A stretch of 64,000 bases of DNA, taken from the NCBI RefSeq assembly GCF_026410925.1, contig NZ_CP112974.1, positions 62,001-126,000 on the forward strand. Direction: 5' to 3'. Numbering within the stretch: the first letter of the stretch is position 1; each line of letters starts with the position of its first letter. A program made the position numbers and the translations under genes. Shown here in pieces: positions 1-9,144 of the stretch. The notes below the pieces were generated by a model that ran no database searches, was not told the origin of the DNA, and saw nothing but the letters and a program-made list of their open reading frames with translations. The stretch is from Halovenus salina (lineage in GTDB: Archaea; Halobacteriota; Halobacteria; Halobacteriales; Haloarculaceae).

Positions 1-810
1 CTCCGCGATTTTGTTATTGATTCCCGTGAGCGCATCACGGTAGGTGTCCAGTTTGTCTTCCGGAATATTGTCGTAGACGATTTCTTCTAGACACCGCGCC
101 ACACCACTCCGCCCGAAGAATGCGTCCCGATACTTTTCGACGTGATCCGAGAGGGGAACGTAGACGTACTTCCCCCTGATGATGGATTGGATGTCGCCAC
201 CTGGCTTGTTGTCCTTCCGGGCTTCGCAATGCCGGTTCGCGTGAGCCAATGGCACCTTGAAGAATTTTGCATCTCCCAGTGGTTCGAGTGTGTCAATCCC
301 TTCGACTGGCTCACCAGCTGGTGGGCCGTACTCATCTTCCTTATCTCGGTTGTAGACAACCGTCCCCAGAGCTGTGTATATCTCGTCACCATGCTCTGAG
401 GTACGGGCCGCCCGGTAGACATTATTGAGATAGTATTCGTGCAGCCGCTCATGGATGATGCAGTCGCGGCTGTCCTTCTGTATCTTCGGGTGTCGCTGGA
501 CCAGCACTGAACCGAATGTCATGAGTAGCATGAGCCGACCGGGGTCTGGATTCGTGAGGTCAATGTCCGTTGCATCTTCAGGGTCGGACTCACCCGCAAG
601 CATTTCATCCAGTTCTGGCTCTTGGAAGGCACAGGCAGTGAACTCCGCCACGTCGTTGATCATCGCTTTCTCGTTTGCCTCCCCGTTCGTGCTATAGTAC
701 TGTGCGCCCCGCTCAAGCAGGAGCCGCCGATTCAGTTTCGAATGGTTGCGCGGATTGACTGCCACCTGCCATGCACGGACCACGTTTTTCGTGGGGTCTT
801 TTGTCACCAT
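1..810 (-). CDS. Unknown haloarchaeal protein, 3' end outside the window
   Basis: The frame is open from an ATG at 810 to the window edge (about 270 residues seen), so the C-terminus is missing. I do not recognise a family. The visible part is acidic and mainly helical, with no signal peptide, membrane segment or obvious catalytic motif. A patch around residues 185-200 has a His and Cys close together (ANRHCEARK). Its ATG overlaps the TGA of the primase-like gene (804-806), so the two are probably translationally coupled and may act together in plasmid or virus replication; that role is inferred from position only. Confidence 0.6.
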   Translation of the reverse strand, partial: MVTKDPTKNVVRAWQVAVNPRNHSKLNRRLLLERGAQYYSTNGEANEKAMINDVAEFTACAFQEPELDEMLAGESDPEDATDIDLTNPDPGRLMLLMTFGSVLVQRHPKIQKDSRDCIIHERLHEYYLNNVYRAARTSEHGDEIYTALGTVVYNRDKEDEYGPPAGEPVEGIDTLEPLGDAKFFKVPLAHANRHCEARKDNKPGGDIQSIIRGKYVYVPLSDHVEKYRDAFFGRSGVARCLEEIVYDNIPEDKLDTYRDALTGINNKIAE

Positions 811-1319
811 TGAATCTCACTCTCGTTGTTGCGTATCGACTCAGGAAGTGCTGGCTCCTCAATGAAGTTGAAGTCTCGCTTGCTTATTGGCGTGACAATT
901 CTGTTGACCTCTGTGTGCAGACTGTATGGGAGCCGGATAACACGTGACCGATCCCAGGTGACTTCATCGTCAATCGGAAAGCCAAGTCGCTCGTTGATGT
1001 ATCGGCCAATATACTTGCGAGACTGGTGAGTCAATTTGAGGTAAGGGTCATCCGACTTCGCAAAGATGTGGACTCCCTGGCCACTGTAGAAGACATCCGC
1101 ACTGTCGAAGCCAACGGTGTCGGTTAGCCAGTCTCGAATCTCGAAACCGTTGTGGATGGCTTTGCGGATGTCTTGAAACTCGTATGCGTATTCGTTGGTG
1201 ACCGTCTCTGAGACAGTTCGCTCAGCGGCCTCAGATTCGTCGCTGTCCGATTTCTCGTCTGCGATGGTCAGTGGGACATCTGTCTCGGCATCGACTGCAT
1301 CTGCACGGGGTACTGCCAC
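804..1319 (-). CDS. Archaeo-eukaryotic primase (AEP)-like protein, possibly N-terminally truncated
   Basis: 171 residues from a GTG at 1319. The segment YSGQGVHIF near residue 80 matches the sGxxGxH motif II of AEP primases, and RVIRLPYSLHTE near residue 125 matches the conserved RLP-SLH stretch that follows. A clear DxD of motif I is not visible; YEFQDI near residue 46 sits where it would be expected. The protein is much shorter than full AEP primase-polymerases. The same frame stays open for 33 codons upstream of the GTG, back to the TAA of the preceding gene, and translates to protein-like sequence (PFGIPLAPIEEEHL), so an older longer start may be lost. It could prime plasmid replication or be an inactive fragment. 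Confidence 0.6.
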   Translation of the reverse strand: MAVPRADAVDAETDVPLTIADEKSDSDESEAAERTVSETVTNEYAYEFQDIRKAIHNGFEIRDWLTDTVGFDSADVFYSGQGVHIFAKSDDPYLKLTHQSRKYIGRYINERLGFPIDDEVTWDRSRVIRLPYSLHTEVNRIVTPISKRDFNFIEEPALPESIRNNESEIQW

Positions 1320-1418
1320 TGGAGCAGGCTCAGAGGAGAATACATTGTGCTCTCGCAGATGCTCTTCCTCGATAGGGGCAAGTGGAATTCCAAAGGGACG
1401 CCGTCGTGAATTACCGAC

Positions 1419-2267
1419 TTACACCGACAACGCCGCGAGAAGCCACTCATCCTCCACTGTATCCAAGACGACCGACGTCGTCAACGTCTGGGAGAGCAGT
1501 GCGAACAATTCCATCTGATTCATCGTCAAATTGTATCGACTCACCACCGTCTCTACCAACCCTTCCAGTGTCTCGTGATCGCTGACCACCTGCTCACGAA
1601 TTGCCAACCGCGTCAGTTGCAGGTCGTGTTTGTTCTTCAGCCCCAACTGCTGTGCTCGCCAGTCTTGTGTGCCGTCTCGTCCCTCACCTGTGATTCCTTT
1701 GTGACACGCACGACACAGACAAATCCCCTGGTCTGGATCACGATGCCAGTGGTGGTAGTCGAACATCTCAATACCAAACTCCGGGAGTGATCGCCGACAC
1801 AGCGGGCAGCTGACTTCCCATTCCCACCCAAACTGCTTTGCCTGCTTCGTGTACTCCTCAGTGTACTCTTCCGTTCGAGGGTACGATTCACCAGTCATGA
1901 TTCCCGTCCACAGATGCCGATCCCAGTAGCCCGTCGTCACCGACTCTAACTGATCGACACTCGGTGCCGTCTCCAATGAAGTCGCAATCGCCACGACACT
2001 CCATCGCTGCAGCCCTGTCTCGCAGTTCTGACACTCCTCTTCGAAGTGTGCCAATCTGGATGGGAAGCCATCTCGGTAGCGAGTGATCACGTCACCACAG
2101 CCCGGGCAGAGAATCGACACTGGACGCTGCCGTAGAACCTCACCCTCTTCGGCTGCCTCCAAAACCACTGGTTCGACCGAACACGAACTGCTCTCTCCAA
2201 ACGGGTTCTTTCCCGCCGTGATTGACGGCAGAACCTCCTCGAACGCCACCCGCTGATCCCTATGCAT
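1419..2267 (-). CDS. HNH-like zinc-binding protein
   Basis: About 282 residues from the ATG at 2267, which overlaps the stop of the upstream gene; a longer frame from 2330 exists. Two zinc-binding regions are visible: CPGCGD...CQNC in the N-terminal third, and CPLCRRSL then FDYHHWH, CLCRACH near residues 175-215. The second has the Cys-His-His-Cys spacing of an HNH/McrA-type endonuclease fold, and FDYHHWH supplies the ββα histidines. The C-terminal 80 residues are helical. HNH proteins with this layout are common on mobile DNA as nucleases. The substrate is unknown. Confidence 0.55.
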   Translation of the reverse strand: MHRDQRVAFEEVLPSITAGKNPFGESSSCSVEPVVLEAAEEGEVLRQRPVSILCPGCGDVITRYRDGFPSRLAHFEEECQNCETGLQRWSVVAIATSLETAPSVDQLESVTTGYWDRHLWTGIMTGESYPRTEEYTEEYTKQAKQFGWEWEVSCPLCRRSLPEFGIEMFDYHHWHRDPDQGICLCRACHKGITGEGRDGTQDWRAQQLGLKNKHDLQLTRLAIREQVVSDHETLEGLVETVVSRYNLTMNQMELFALLSQTLTTSVVLDTVEDEWLLAALSV

Positions 2268-3480
2268 CACTGTCACCATCGCTGCGAGAGTTACCTTGTC
2301 CAGAATCGAATTCCTCCAACTCTCCATCACTCTCTTCAGTCTCTAGACTCGCGTCTTCTATGGTCCGTAGATCCCACGATGTTTGCTCCTCCGTAAGCTG
2401 GGAGTTCTTGACGCTCTGAGTCTCTGAAACGGAATCCTCTCTCGTCCGCCCCGCATCGGTCTCACTACTGTGATCTTCAGTACCCGTGTTCGTCGATTGT
2501 TGTCCAAGGTACGGCGTAATGTCCTCACTCTTTGCGTACGCTCGCAGCAAGTCCGCCGACGATTGCTCGTCATTCTTCTCGTATACATCCGCGATGTTTC
2601 GGCTCAACAACTGCCGGGACAGGTTATTCGACTTATCTGCCAGCGCATCCACCGCTGCGATGATCGCCGCCGGATCCTCGCGTGACTCTTCACGATCTGC
2701 CCACTTTTCGAAAGGAAACCCGAATGCTTCCCCCCGCTGGCGCATCCGTGGAATCTGTTGGCGATTCCGCCCAATGATCCCAGCAATCACAGCCTCATGA
2801 TCCTCAACCTCGTCCGCAAGCTGCTCGCACAGTCGACGTACCAACTCGTCGAGAATCCGACTCTGGAGTTCTGCCGTCCGCACTGGTATAACTCCACGAG
2901 CATCGTGTTCGTCTGGGACTTGCCACGGCAGTCCGTAGGTCTGATTCATCCGGTCCTTCACGACAATCCGCTCCTCAACCGTTGGCTCCGAAACATCCAG
3001 AGCCATCAACAAGTACAACGCCTGTCGCACCCCCGGCTTACTGCGCAAATTGACGTGCTCCAAAATCTCACCAGTCGTCGCCGGCCCCTCCTCTCCGAGG
3101 TACTGCAAGATCTCTGCACGGTTGGGCTCAAGCGTGACACTCCCGAGGCGGTTTTTGATCTGAGGTCTGAGATCCTCCGTCGTCGGCATCTGCGCGATCC
3201 AGACACTACAGCGGAGACACCGCGTCTCTAAGTCTGTGAGGTCAGGCTCACCATCCCCGCCTCCATGCTGTTCAATCTGCTGGACGAGCAATTGTGCCGA
3301 GCCATTGTGAGCGCGTCCTTGACAGCCCTTGATGCGGCATCGATGTCCATCTCGCTTGAGAACCTTCTGTCGGAGATCCTCAGGAATCGAGCGGTGTTCC
3401 ATGTGAATCTGCTCTTCCAGATCCGCTCGATCCTTCTCAGACTGCCCCGGCTCGGAGTCTGTCCCTCTGTTACTCGCCAT
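2260..3480 (-). CDS. Zinc-finger/winged-helix protein with HNH-like N-terminus
   Basis: About 406 residues from ATG 3480; the frame extends to 3582 but the extension is not acidic like the rest. The N-terminal part has IPEDLRQKVLKRDGHRCRIKGC, which looks like the start of an HNH module, and a later LETRCLRCSVW; the His-Asn residues are not clearly kept. Residues ~130-185 look like a winged helix (EILQYLGEEGPATTGEILEH). The C-terminal ~120 residues are highly acidic and low complexity. First gene of the minus-strand set that continues with the HNH-like and primase-like genes by short overlaps. Probably DNA binding; exact role unknown. Confidence 0.55.
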   Translation of the reverse strand: MASNRGTDSEPGQSEKDRADLEEQIHMEHRSIPEDLRQKVLKRDGHRCRIKGCQGRAHNGSAQLLVQQIEQHGGGDGEPDLTDLETRCLRCSVWIAQMPTTEDLRPQIKNRLGSVTLEPNRAEILQYLGEEGPATTGEILEHVNLRSKPGVRQALYLLMALDVSEPTVEERIVVKDRMNQTYGLPWQVPDEHDARGVIPVRTAELQSRILDELVRRLCEQLADEVEDHEAVIAGIIGRNRQQIPRMRQRGEAFGFPFEKWADREESREDPAAIIAAVDALADKSNNLSRQLLSRNIADVYEKNDEQSSADLLRAYAKSEDITPYLGQQSTNTGTEDHSSETDAGRTREDSVSETQSVKNSQLTEEQTSWDLRTIEDASLETEESDGELEEFDSGQGNSRSDGDSDA

Positions 3481-3763
3481 TTGCACCCACCTCTCGTCGT
3501 GTGTTGTTACTCGATAGCTGTCCGTCGATCGTACCGGAGCTTTCATTTCCGGTGCAGTTGTTAGATTGCATTGCTTCGTCATCCGGCGAAGCGCGGGGTC
3601 GGTGTCCTAGCACCGTCCTCATCTTCTGTGAGGTACCCTGCTTCATATTCTTGTACAGTACCCAAATGTATAAACCTTAGGTTCTATGGTGGCATATCTA
3701 GGGCTAAACTATGCTGGCAAAATGAATTAGTGTATTGCCACTAGACTCAAACCAAAGATACTG
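3481..3763. promoter_or_regulatory. Divergent intergenic region with a TATA-like box
   Basis: Space between the minus-strand set and the plus-strand winged-helix gene. TATAAA lies at 3669-3674, roughly 90 bases before the plus-strand ATG, and the stretch from 3640 to 3760 is AT-rich. No convincing operator palindrome was seen. Confidence 0.3.
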
Positions 3764-3973
3764 ATGCTTAGCGAAGATGACTTGGCTCCTGCAGATGAGG
3801 AGTTGCTCGGTTTGTTACAAGAAGGTAGAATAACCGCACCATATGCCGCTGAGGAGACTGGTTATAGTACGCAGTACGTTCGTGAACGACTGACCCGAAT
3901 GGTTGAACACGGAAACGTGAAGAAAATACACGAAGGATTATACGAAATTATAGAAGACCCTCGGCGCAGATGA
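3764..3973 (+). CDS. Small winged-helix DNA-binding protein
   Basis: 69 residues. Residues ~10-60 have the helix-turn-helix-wing pattern of PhiH1/MarR-like haloarchaeal repressors: a leucine-rich helix (EELLGLLQEG), a turn, a recognition helix (STQYVRERLTRM) and a wing (GNVKKIHEGLYEI). It stands alone, divergent from the minus-strand set at 2260-3480, which suggests it could regulate that set or itself. A decayed Bax1 copy starts at its 3' end. Confidence 0.65.
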   Translation: MLSEDDLAPADEELLGLLQEGRITAPYAAEETGYSTQYVRERLTRMVEHGNVKKIHEGLYEIIEDPRRR

Positions 3974-4783
3974 CGAGACTGACCAGACTGTTAACTGGCT
4001 GCTGGTTCGCTACAATCTAGCACTTGGCTAGGCCGTCCTATACGACGCCACTGAAATGCGTATCCGTATCTGGGATTCCTTCGGGACGGTGTTCAGCCAC
4101 GACAAGCTGTTCGGGTTGATGCACCACATCTATCCCATCGACACCAACGGCGGCCGTGTAAACAGTACGGATGCGGCGGCCAGCTACGAGGCCGTACTGG
4201 ACGGGCCAGCCTCGCTGTTCTCGAAAACACAGAAATACGGCATTCGCATGGCTACGTTCCTCCCAGCGCTGCCACTGTGTAACCGCTAGGAGATGACCGC
4301 CGACATCACCGCAGATCAGCAAAACACCGACACCCTTCAATTCACACTCAACACCCATGACGGACTGGTTTCGCACTACAGTGCGGGCGGGGAGTTCGAC
4401 AGCGATGTTGAGCGCACGCTCGCCCGAAAGTGGAAGCGATCAAATACCGACTGGGAACTACAACGCGAGCGGGACGTGTTCGAACTCGGCAAAAAAGTGA
4501 TTATTCCCGATTTCGCCATCAAACATCCTGATGGCCGACGTGCGATTTTAGAGATTATCGGCTTCTGGACCCCGAGTATCTGGACGCAAAACTCCAGAAA
4601 CTCCGTCAACTAGACACGGACTACTTCATACTGGCAGTCTCAGAGCGTCTGGCTTGCAGCAGTGACGACTTCAGCCAGGCCGCCGACCGCATCCTCTGGT
4701 TCAAGACCGGTATGCACGTCTACGATCTCGTCGAGTTGGCCGACCAGTACGCGAGCGAACCACATCAGAAGGATCGTCCGTGA
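3967..4783 (+). pseudogene. Decayed Bax1/DUF790 nuclease copy
   Basis: Conceptual translation matches the C-terminal two thirds of the intact Bax1 at 9541-10893 over its whole length: VNWLLVRYNLALG, AVLYDATEMRIRIWDSF, KYGIRMATFLPALPLC, YSAGGEFDSDVERTLA, PDGRRAILEIIGFWTP, RILWFKTGMHVYDLVELA. There are in-frame stops at about 4027 (TAG) and 4287 (TAG), and a frameshift at about 4570. The N-terminal part is absent. The match is clearly diverged from the intact gene, so this is an older paralogue and not a recent duplicate. Confidence 0.85.
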
Positions 4784-4905
4784 ATATCACCATCGACGAT
4801 GTCTAACGTCTGGTAGAGAGTCGAAAGGCATACCCCGACATGCGTTCGGTTTTAGCTTCGGTACTTCCTGACCGCCGTAATCGGCGCGATTGAATCACCG
4901 AATTG

Positions 4906-6103
4906 ATGACGAGAAAGTGTCTGGTTCTGGATGTGTTCAGCATCCCCGAACCAGACGGTTACCTTTCGGCCTCAGATGTCAAAGACGTAGCGGAAGAAGT
5001 CATTGCTCCACTCCCGTTGCCGGGTGTCGAGGGGACCCCTCGACCCCGGCGACATCTGGCTCGTCGTCATCCTAGCCTGCACCAATCAGACCTCGATTTG
5101 GGAAAGGTGCAAGGATACCGACGGCGCACCCTGTGACGATACCGTTTTCAACTGGCTGCATACGCTCAACCGTCACTGGCTCGAAGTCGTCGCCAACCTT
5201 CTGCTTGGACGCCTTGCCATGACAATTCTCGACCCTAACCGGTCGAGAATCGTCTCTATCGACTTCATCGACAACCCCTATCACGGCGAGCACTACGCCG
5301 AAGAAGGCGAACTCTGCTCGATGGCTCCCAAAGACGGGACAACGACCTGTCACCGCTACTGCACTGCATACGTCGTGTCCAACGAGAAGCCGGTCACGCT
5401 GGCAATGACCTACGTTCGCAACGACGAAGACGAGGCCGACGCGGTCGAGCGCGTGCTCGCCCGCGTCGAGAACTATCCCTTCGACATCGACCTTCTGCTT
5501 GCTGACAGCGGGTTCTACAACGAGCGCGTTATCCGCCGCGCTCGTGAAATTGGTGCGACGGTTGTCCACGTGCCCAAGAAGGGTGAGCGGATGAAGGACA
5601 AACTCGACACCCACAAGTCGTACATGACGGTCTATCGCATGTACAAGGACAGCGAGCGGGAACTGCGCTTCCCGCTCGCGGTCGCTGTCTCGTATCAGAA
5701 CGGTGATCGAGGCAAGCACGGCGAGGTTGTTCGTGGCTACGTCGCTTGTGGAGTTGCCGAGAAGTCAGCCAAGCAGGTTGAACGCCTCTACAGGAAGCGC
5801 TCAGGCATCGAAACGACCTATCGGTTGCTGCGGCAGGCACGCGGAATCACGACGACACGTGATCCCGTCGTGCGGTTTGCCATCATGCTCGTTGCAGCAC
5901 TGTTGGAGAATCTGTGGCTGGTGCTGCGGTGGGCGGTCGTCGCCCGCCCACAGCGGGACGGGCGCGACCTGCCCGAGGAGTTCACGTTCAACACGTTCTG
6001 TGACTGGATTCGTCACGAGCTGGAAGAGGAGTTACGCCGCCGGTGGAGGATCAAAGCGAACGGTGTTGGCGTGCCGGCGTCACAGGCAACTGCCGCGGGC
6101 TGA
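4906..6103 (+). pseudogene. ISH-type DDE transposase with a frameshift
   Basis: The N-terminus reads from ATG 4906 (SIPEPDGYLSASDVKDVA). The frame then shifts at about 5030-5040, where GVEG should join LDPGDIWLVVIL, and the rest runs to 6103. DDE residues are visible: D in VSIDFIDNPYHG, D in LLLADSGFYNERV, E in YRKRSGIETTYRLL. This resembles haloarchaeal ISH3/IS4-superfamily transposases. One extra base, or two missing, restores the frame. It sits directly after the decayed Bax1 copy. I could not define terminal repeats. Confidence 0.75.
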
Positions 6104-6866
6104 CCGGAGTCAGCCCACGGCCTGCCCGTTGGGCAATAAGCGACAGCTTTGGGCAGATACCGCCGGGAGCCAGTTGCTATCGTCTGTTCGGAGCGGTGAA
6201 TTGGAACTGCCTCGATCTACTCTGTGGTAACAGCAGAGACTGACCGTCAAATTATACAGAACCAGCCCTCGATCATCTAGGTGGCCCAATCGCACTTCTG
6301 GCACTCGCTGATGAGACGCCCACGGTCGAGTTCAGACTGGGAATTCGTTTTTCGACGTAAAATCCACGCAACAGAAGCGGTTTCTTCACCATCTTTACCG
6401 TCTGAACCCGAGGGTTGCCGTTCGGATAACGTCCTCTAGATTGACGCTCCGGAAATTGCTCGCCCGACATGGCGATCAGTTGTCGACCTCTGCGCGTGAG
6501 GACTCACAACAGCGTCTCCACAGTCGAGATACTGTCTCGACAATCACAGAGCAACACGCTCGCAACACTGAAGATACCTTGGACACACTCGGTCCTGATG
6601 ATTCGGCACGAGATGTACTCGTATCGATACGCCGTTCACGGACAGAATACCGAACATACAGTGATTTTTGGCCGCAACAATAATCATGTGAGTTCAACAA
6701 GATTTTGATGTATCCCGCCGGAGCCCGTCTGAGGTGACATACTCACTCTGGCAACGGTGGGATGCCGTAATCCTCACGAAGTTGTTTCGCTCAATTCGGT
6801 AAGAGCCCTATCCAACAGAGTGTTCAGACAGCTTGAAGCCGAAGCCTTCGCTGATTCCTCAGGCAA
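6104..6866. other. Gene-poor stretch with decayed coding segments
   Basis: No intact gene is convincing here. Short coding-like pieces remain: a plus-strand frame ending near 6360 (GGPIALLALADETPTVEF), and a two-frame piece at about 6738-6900 (YSLWQRWDAVILT, then RALSNRVFRQLEAEAF) that looks like a broken small helix-turn-helix gene. An 80-codon frame at 6441-6683 has no recognisable family. The region reads as debris between the transposase and the replication module. Confidence 0.35.
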
Positions 6867-6912
6867 TCTTACCAAACAATCAAAAGGGTATGCACTGTAA
6901 TGTTAGGTAAGA
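6867..6912. repeat. Inverted-repeat site A (7-bp arms, 32-bp spacer)
   Basis: TCTTACC at 6867-6873 and GGTAAGA at 6906-6912 are exact reverse complements with a 32-bp spacer. The same arms and the same spacer length recur at 9145-9190, just before the DUF6788 gene, so the pair brackets orc1 and the origin. Confidence 0.6.
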
Positions 6913-6969
6913 GTTTCATACCGGTATGCCATCCCCTTCTGGGAGTTCCAAATCTCAGTAACACTCAAT

Positions 6970-6990
6970 ACCCTCCACCGTTTCCGGAGC
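6970..6990 (-). repeat. Distal ORB-like element
   Basis: Reads on the minus strand as GCTCCGGAAACGGTGGAGGG, essentially identical to the ORB copy at 9008-9027. It lies just downstream of the orc1 stop, so ORBs occur on both sides of the gene. Confidence 0.65.
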
Positions 6991-7030
6991 TTTCACCGAA
7001 ATTTTCGCAATAGATTCGCGGAAGCCAAAC

Positions 7031-8287
7031 TCAATAGTCGGAGATACCGGACTGGAGAAGATTGTTATCATCAGCTGTCGACTTGATGATATCCGAGAGT
7101 TCTTCGAAACGAGAAGTTGAATTAAGGACATCAAGAACCGTTTTCAACGGGATATCGAGCTCGTACTCGTGATACCGGCCAGCTGAAAGTCCCTCATTGC
7201 GTTCGTTGACACTGATAAGCCCGAGCATATGCATATCCGAAAGATGATCACGAACGCGCCGTTCGCTTACACTATCAGCGTCAAGTCGGTCACAAACCGT
7301 CAGATACCGCTCATAAAGATCACGGGACCGGACGGGTACCTCATCAAGTGCCTGGTGATAAGCGAGCGCACAGAGTACTGCGTGGCCCTGTGTGGTCAGT
7401 TCCTGCATTCCTTGGTAAAGCTGGTTCTTTTCGAGTTCGTCTTGTGCATCTCGAACATTCTCTTCAGTCACAGTTTCGGAATCCTTGGCTTGCGTGAGTT
7501 CGCCAGCCTCACGAAGCAGCCGAATCGCCTGCCGAGCAGATCCCGTGTCTTGAGCAGCAAACGCCGCACAGAGTGGAACAACATCGTCAGTGAGAACACC
7601 ATCATGAAACGCTTTCTCGGCCCGTGGCTCGAGAATCGAACGTAATTGATTCGCGTCGTAAGGCGGGAAGAGAATCTCCTTTTCAGCGAGCGTATCCTTG
7701 ACCTTCGGCGAAAGATTATCACGGAACTTGAAATCATTGCTGATGCCGACGATCACTGGACGGACAGTGTCGACATACCCATTCGACCGTGCTCGAGGAA
7801 GCCCGTAGAGGATGTCGTCAGAATGTCCGATGTTATCGATCTCGTCAAGTACAATCACGACTGTACCACCAAGCGCGTCGAGTTCTTCATAGAGAAGATC
7901 AAAGACCCGTTGCTGTGAGTAGCCGGTTGTACTGATACGATCTTTATTTTGATTTTTGCGAAGTTCATTGACAAGGGCAACAGCAACCTGATAAGACGAA
8001 GAGAGGTTCTCACAACTGACCCAAACAGTTGATAAATCTACATCGTCATACCCGACGGCGGAGTTCTCCAGATGTGATAGCATATACTTCGTGGCGACGG
8101 TTTTCCCTGTACCCGTCTTGCCGTACAAAAAGATGTTCGAAGTCGGGCGGTTATCAATAATCGGCTGAAGAGCTCGTTGATATTTTTCAAGTTCCTCGTC
8201 ACGTTCACGAACATCCTCAGGCTCATAAGAGTCGTCGAGTGGCTCGGCATCAGCGAACACCTGACGATCTCGCTCGAACATCCCCAT
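7031..8287 (-). CDS. orc1/cdc6: Orc1/Cdc6 replication initiator
   Basis: 418 residues, the usual size. AAA+ ATPase: Walker A GKTGTGKT at ~56-63, Walker B VVIVLDEID at ~143-151, sensor-2 region GSARQAIRLL near 255. The C-terminal ~110 residues form the winged helix that contacts ORB DNA. It would bind the ORB repeats in the adjacent 8288-9144 region as the initiator that melts the origin and recruits MCM. The gene reads away from the origin, the standard haloarchaeal arrangement. An ATG two codons downstream (8281) is an equally possible start. Confidence 0.95.
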   Translation of the reverse strand: MGMFERDRQVFADAEPLDDSYEPEDVRERDEELEKYQRALQPIIDNRPTSNIFLYGKTGTGKTVATKYMLSHLENSAVGYDDVDLSTVWVSCENLSSSYQVAVALVNELRKNQNKDRISTTGYSQQRVFDLLYEELDALGGTVVIVLDEIDNIGHSDDILYGLPRARSNGYVDTVRPVIVGISNDFKFRDNLSPKVKDTLAEKEILFPPYDANQLRSILEPRAEKAFHDGVLTDDVVPLCAAFAAQDTGSARQAIRLLREAGELTQAKDSETVTEENVRDAQDELEKNQLYQGMQELTTQGHAVLCALAYHQALDEVPVRSRDLYERYLTVCDRLDADSVSERRVRDHLSDMHMLGLISVNERNEGLSAGRYHEYELDIPLKTVLDVLNSTSRFEELSDIIKSTADDNNLLQSGISDY

Positions 8288-8335
8288 GATTTGCCATTAC
8301 ACAGTACAATATCATAAAACCACCTCTTCCTTAGC

Positions 8336-8438
8336 TTCCGGAGTTTCCGGAGCTAGGTGTTTTATAAACATCTACAACACCGGCATTTCCGGAGCTCAGT
8401 TCTTTTTATAACTCTCTCACTCCACTGTTTCCGAAGCT
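8336..8438 (-). repeat. Left ORB group
   Basis: One full copy at 8418-8438 (minus strand AGCTTCGGAAACAGTGGAGTG) and two half copies that keep only the TTTCCGGAGCT end, at about 8341-8354 and 8386-8396. Confidence 0.7.
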
Positions 8439-8647
8439 ATGACGAATACATATAGACCACTTCTAAAACATCTCTAGTACAACAAAAGAATTAAATAAAA
8501 TACGTTTGAACAAAACCCGTACTAGAACTAGGACAATATTCTAGAAAAAGAATATGTCCAAGACAGAACGACAGAAAACTCGAGAATAGTCGTTTTCCCG
8601 GTTATATTTGCTATCTCTTTTGTGGGTCCGTCTCTCTTCTTGCAGAT

Positions 8648-9129
8648 AGCTCCGGAAACAGTGGAGTGAGGGTTCATGAAATCTGTCGTCAAGAAAAGCT
8701 TCGGAAACGGTGGAGTGTATATTTTCCATATGACATTTCTAGTACCCCCAACTGCCCGTTCCAGCTCCTATTCTGATTCAAACTGGAGGTGTCTGATTGG
8801 GTGTTGAATTATTAAACGTCTCTCTAGGTTCTGATCAAGGTATTGGACGATGGTGCTCTGTTGAATAGCGGTGATTGGCTTGGCAATCAGAATGTAGATC
8901 AGTTCGTGAGTGGGTGTAACAAGTGGTCTCAAAATCGGTGTCGCCTCTACCTTACTCAGAGGCCGCTATTCAACAGAGCAGACGATAGTGGAATCTAATT
9001 CCTAAAAGCTCCGGAAACGGTGGAGGGTAGTATTTTCGGATTAATCCAAAATCTTTTCTGCCCGTGCTATTCCGATAATCGGACGATTCAGCCGATCTTA
9101 TCGGTGATTGCTCGGGAAATAGTGGTGTG
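8648..9129 (+). repeat. Right ORB group
   Basis: Copies at 8648-8670 (GCTCCGGAAACAGTGGAGTG), 8697-8718 (GCTTCGGAAACGGTGGAGTG), 9008-9027 (GCTCCGGAAACGGTGGAGGG) and a degenerate one at 9110-9129 (GCTCGGGAAATAGTGGTGTG). All share orientation and are opposite to the left group. Confidence 0.75.
8846..8988. mobile_element. 127-bp MITE with 8-bp target duplication
   Basis: Exact 18-bp terminal inverted repeats TGCTCTGTTGAATAGCGG (8854-8871) and CCGCTATTCAACAGAGCA (8963-8980) bound a 127-bp element with no open frame. It is flanked by GACGATGG (8846-8853) and GACGATAG (8981-8988), a near-perfect 8-bp duplication. Eight-base duplications fit IS6-family transposition, so this is probably a non-autonomous relative of an IS6-type haloarchaeal element; its ends differ from those of the IS6 copy at 35897-36634. 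It inserted inside the origin. Confidence 0.75.
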
Positions 9130-9144
9130 TTTCCTCCCACCAAT

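Larger units (their letters stand above)
8288..9144. other. Replication origin (oriC-type) with ORBs and AT-rich core
   Basis: Intergenic region next to orc1. It contains a minus-oriented group of ORB repeats (8336-8438) and a plus-oriented group (8648-9129), facing each other across a strongly AT-rich stretch of about 8440-8600 that would serve as the unwinding element. Inverted ORBs flanking an AT-rich core beside orc1/cdc6 is the classic haloarchaeal origin layout. A MITE lies between right-hand ORB copies at 8846-8988. Confidence 0.85.

Noticed and set aside
5072-5719. 215-codon minus-strand frame over the transposase
   Set aside because: The plus strand carries clear DDE motifs; this one has none.
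6441-6683. 80-codon frame in the gap after the transposase
   Set aside because: No family, no start signal, Arg/Thr-rich; the region looks decayed.
8541-8729. 62-codon minus-strand frame in the origin
   Set aside because: It covers ORB repeats and the AT-rich core; composition fits non-coding DNA.
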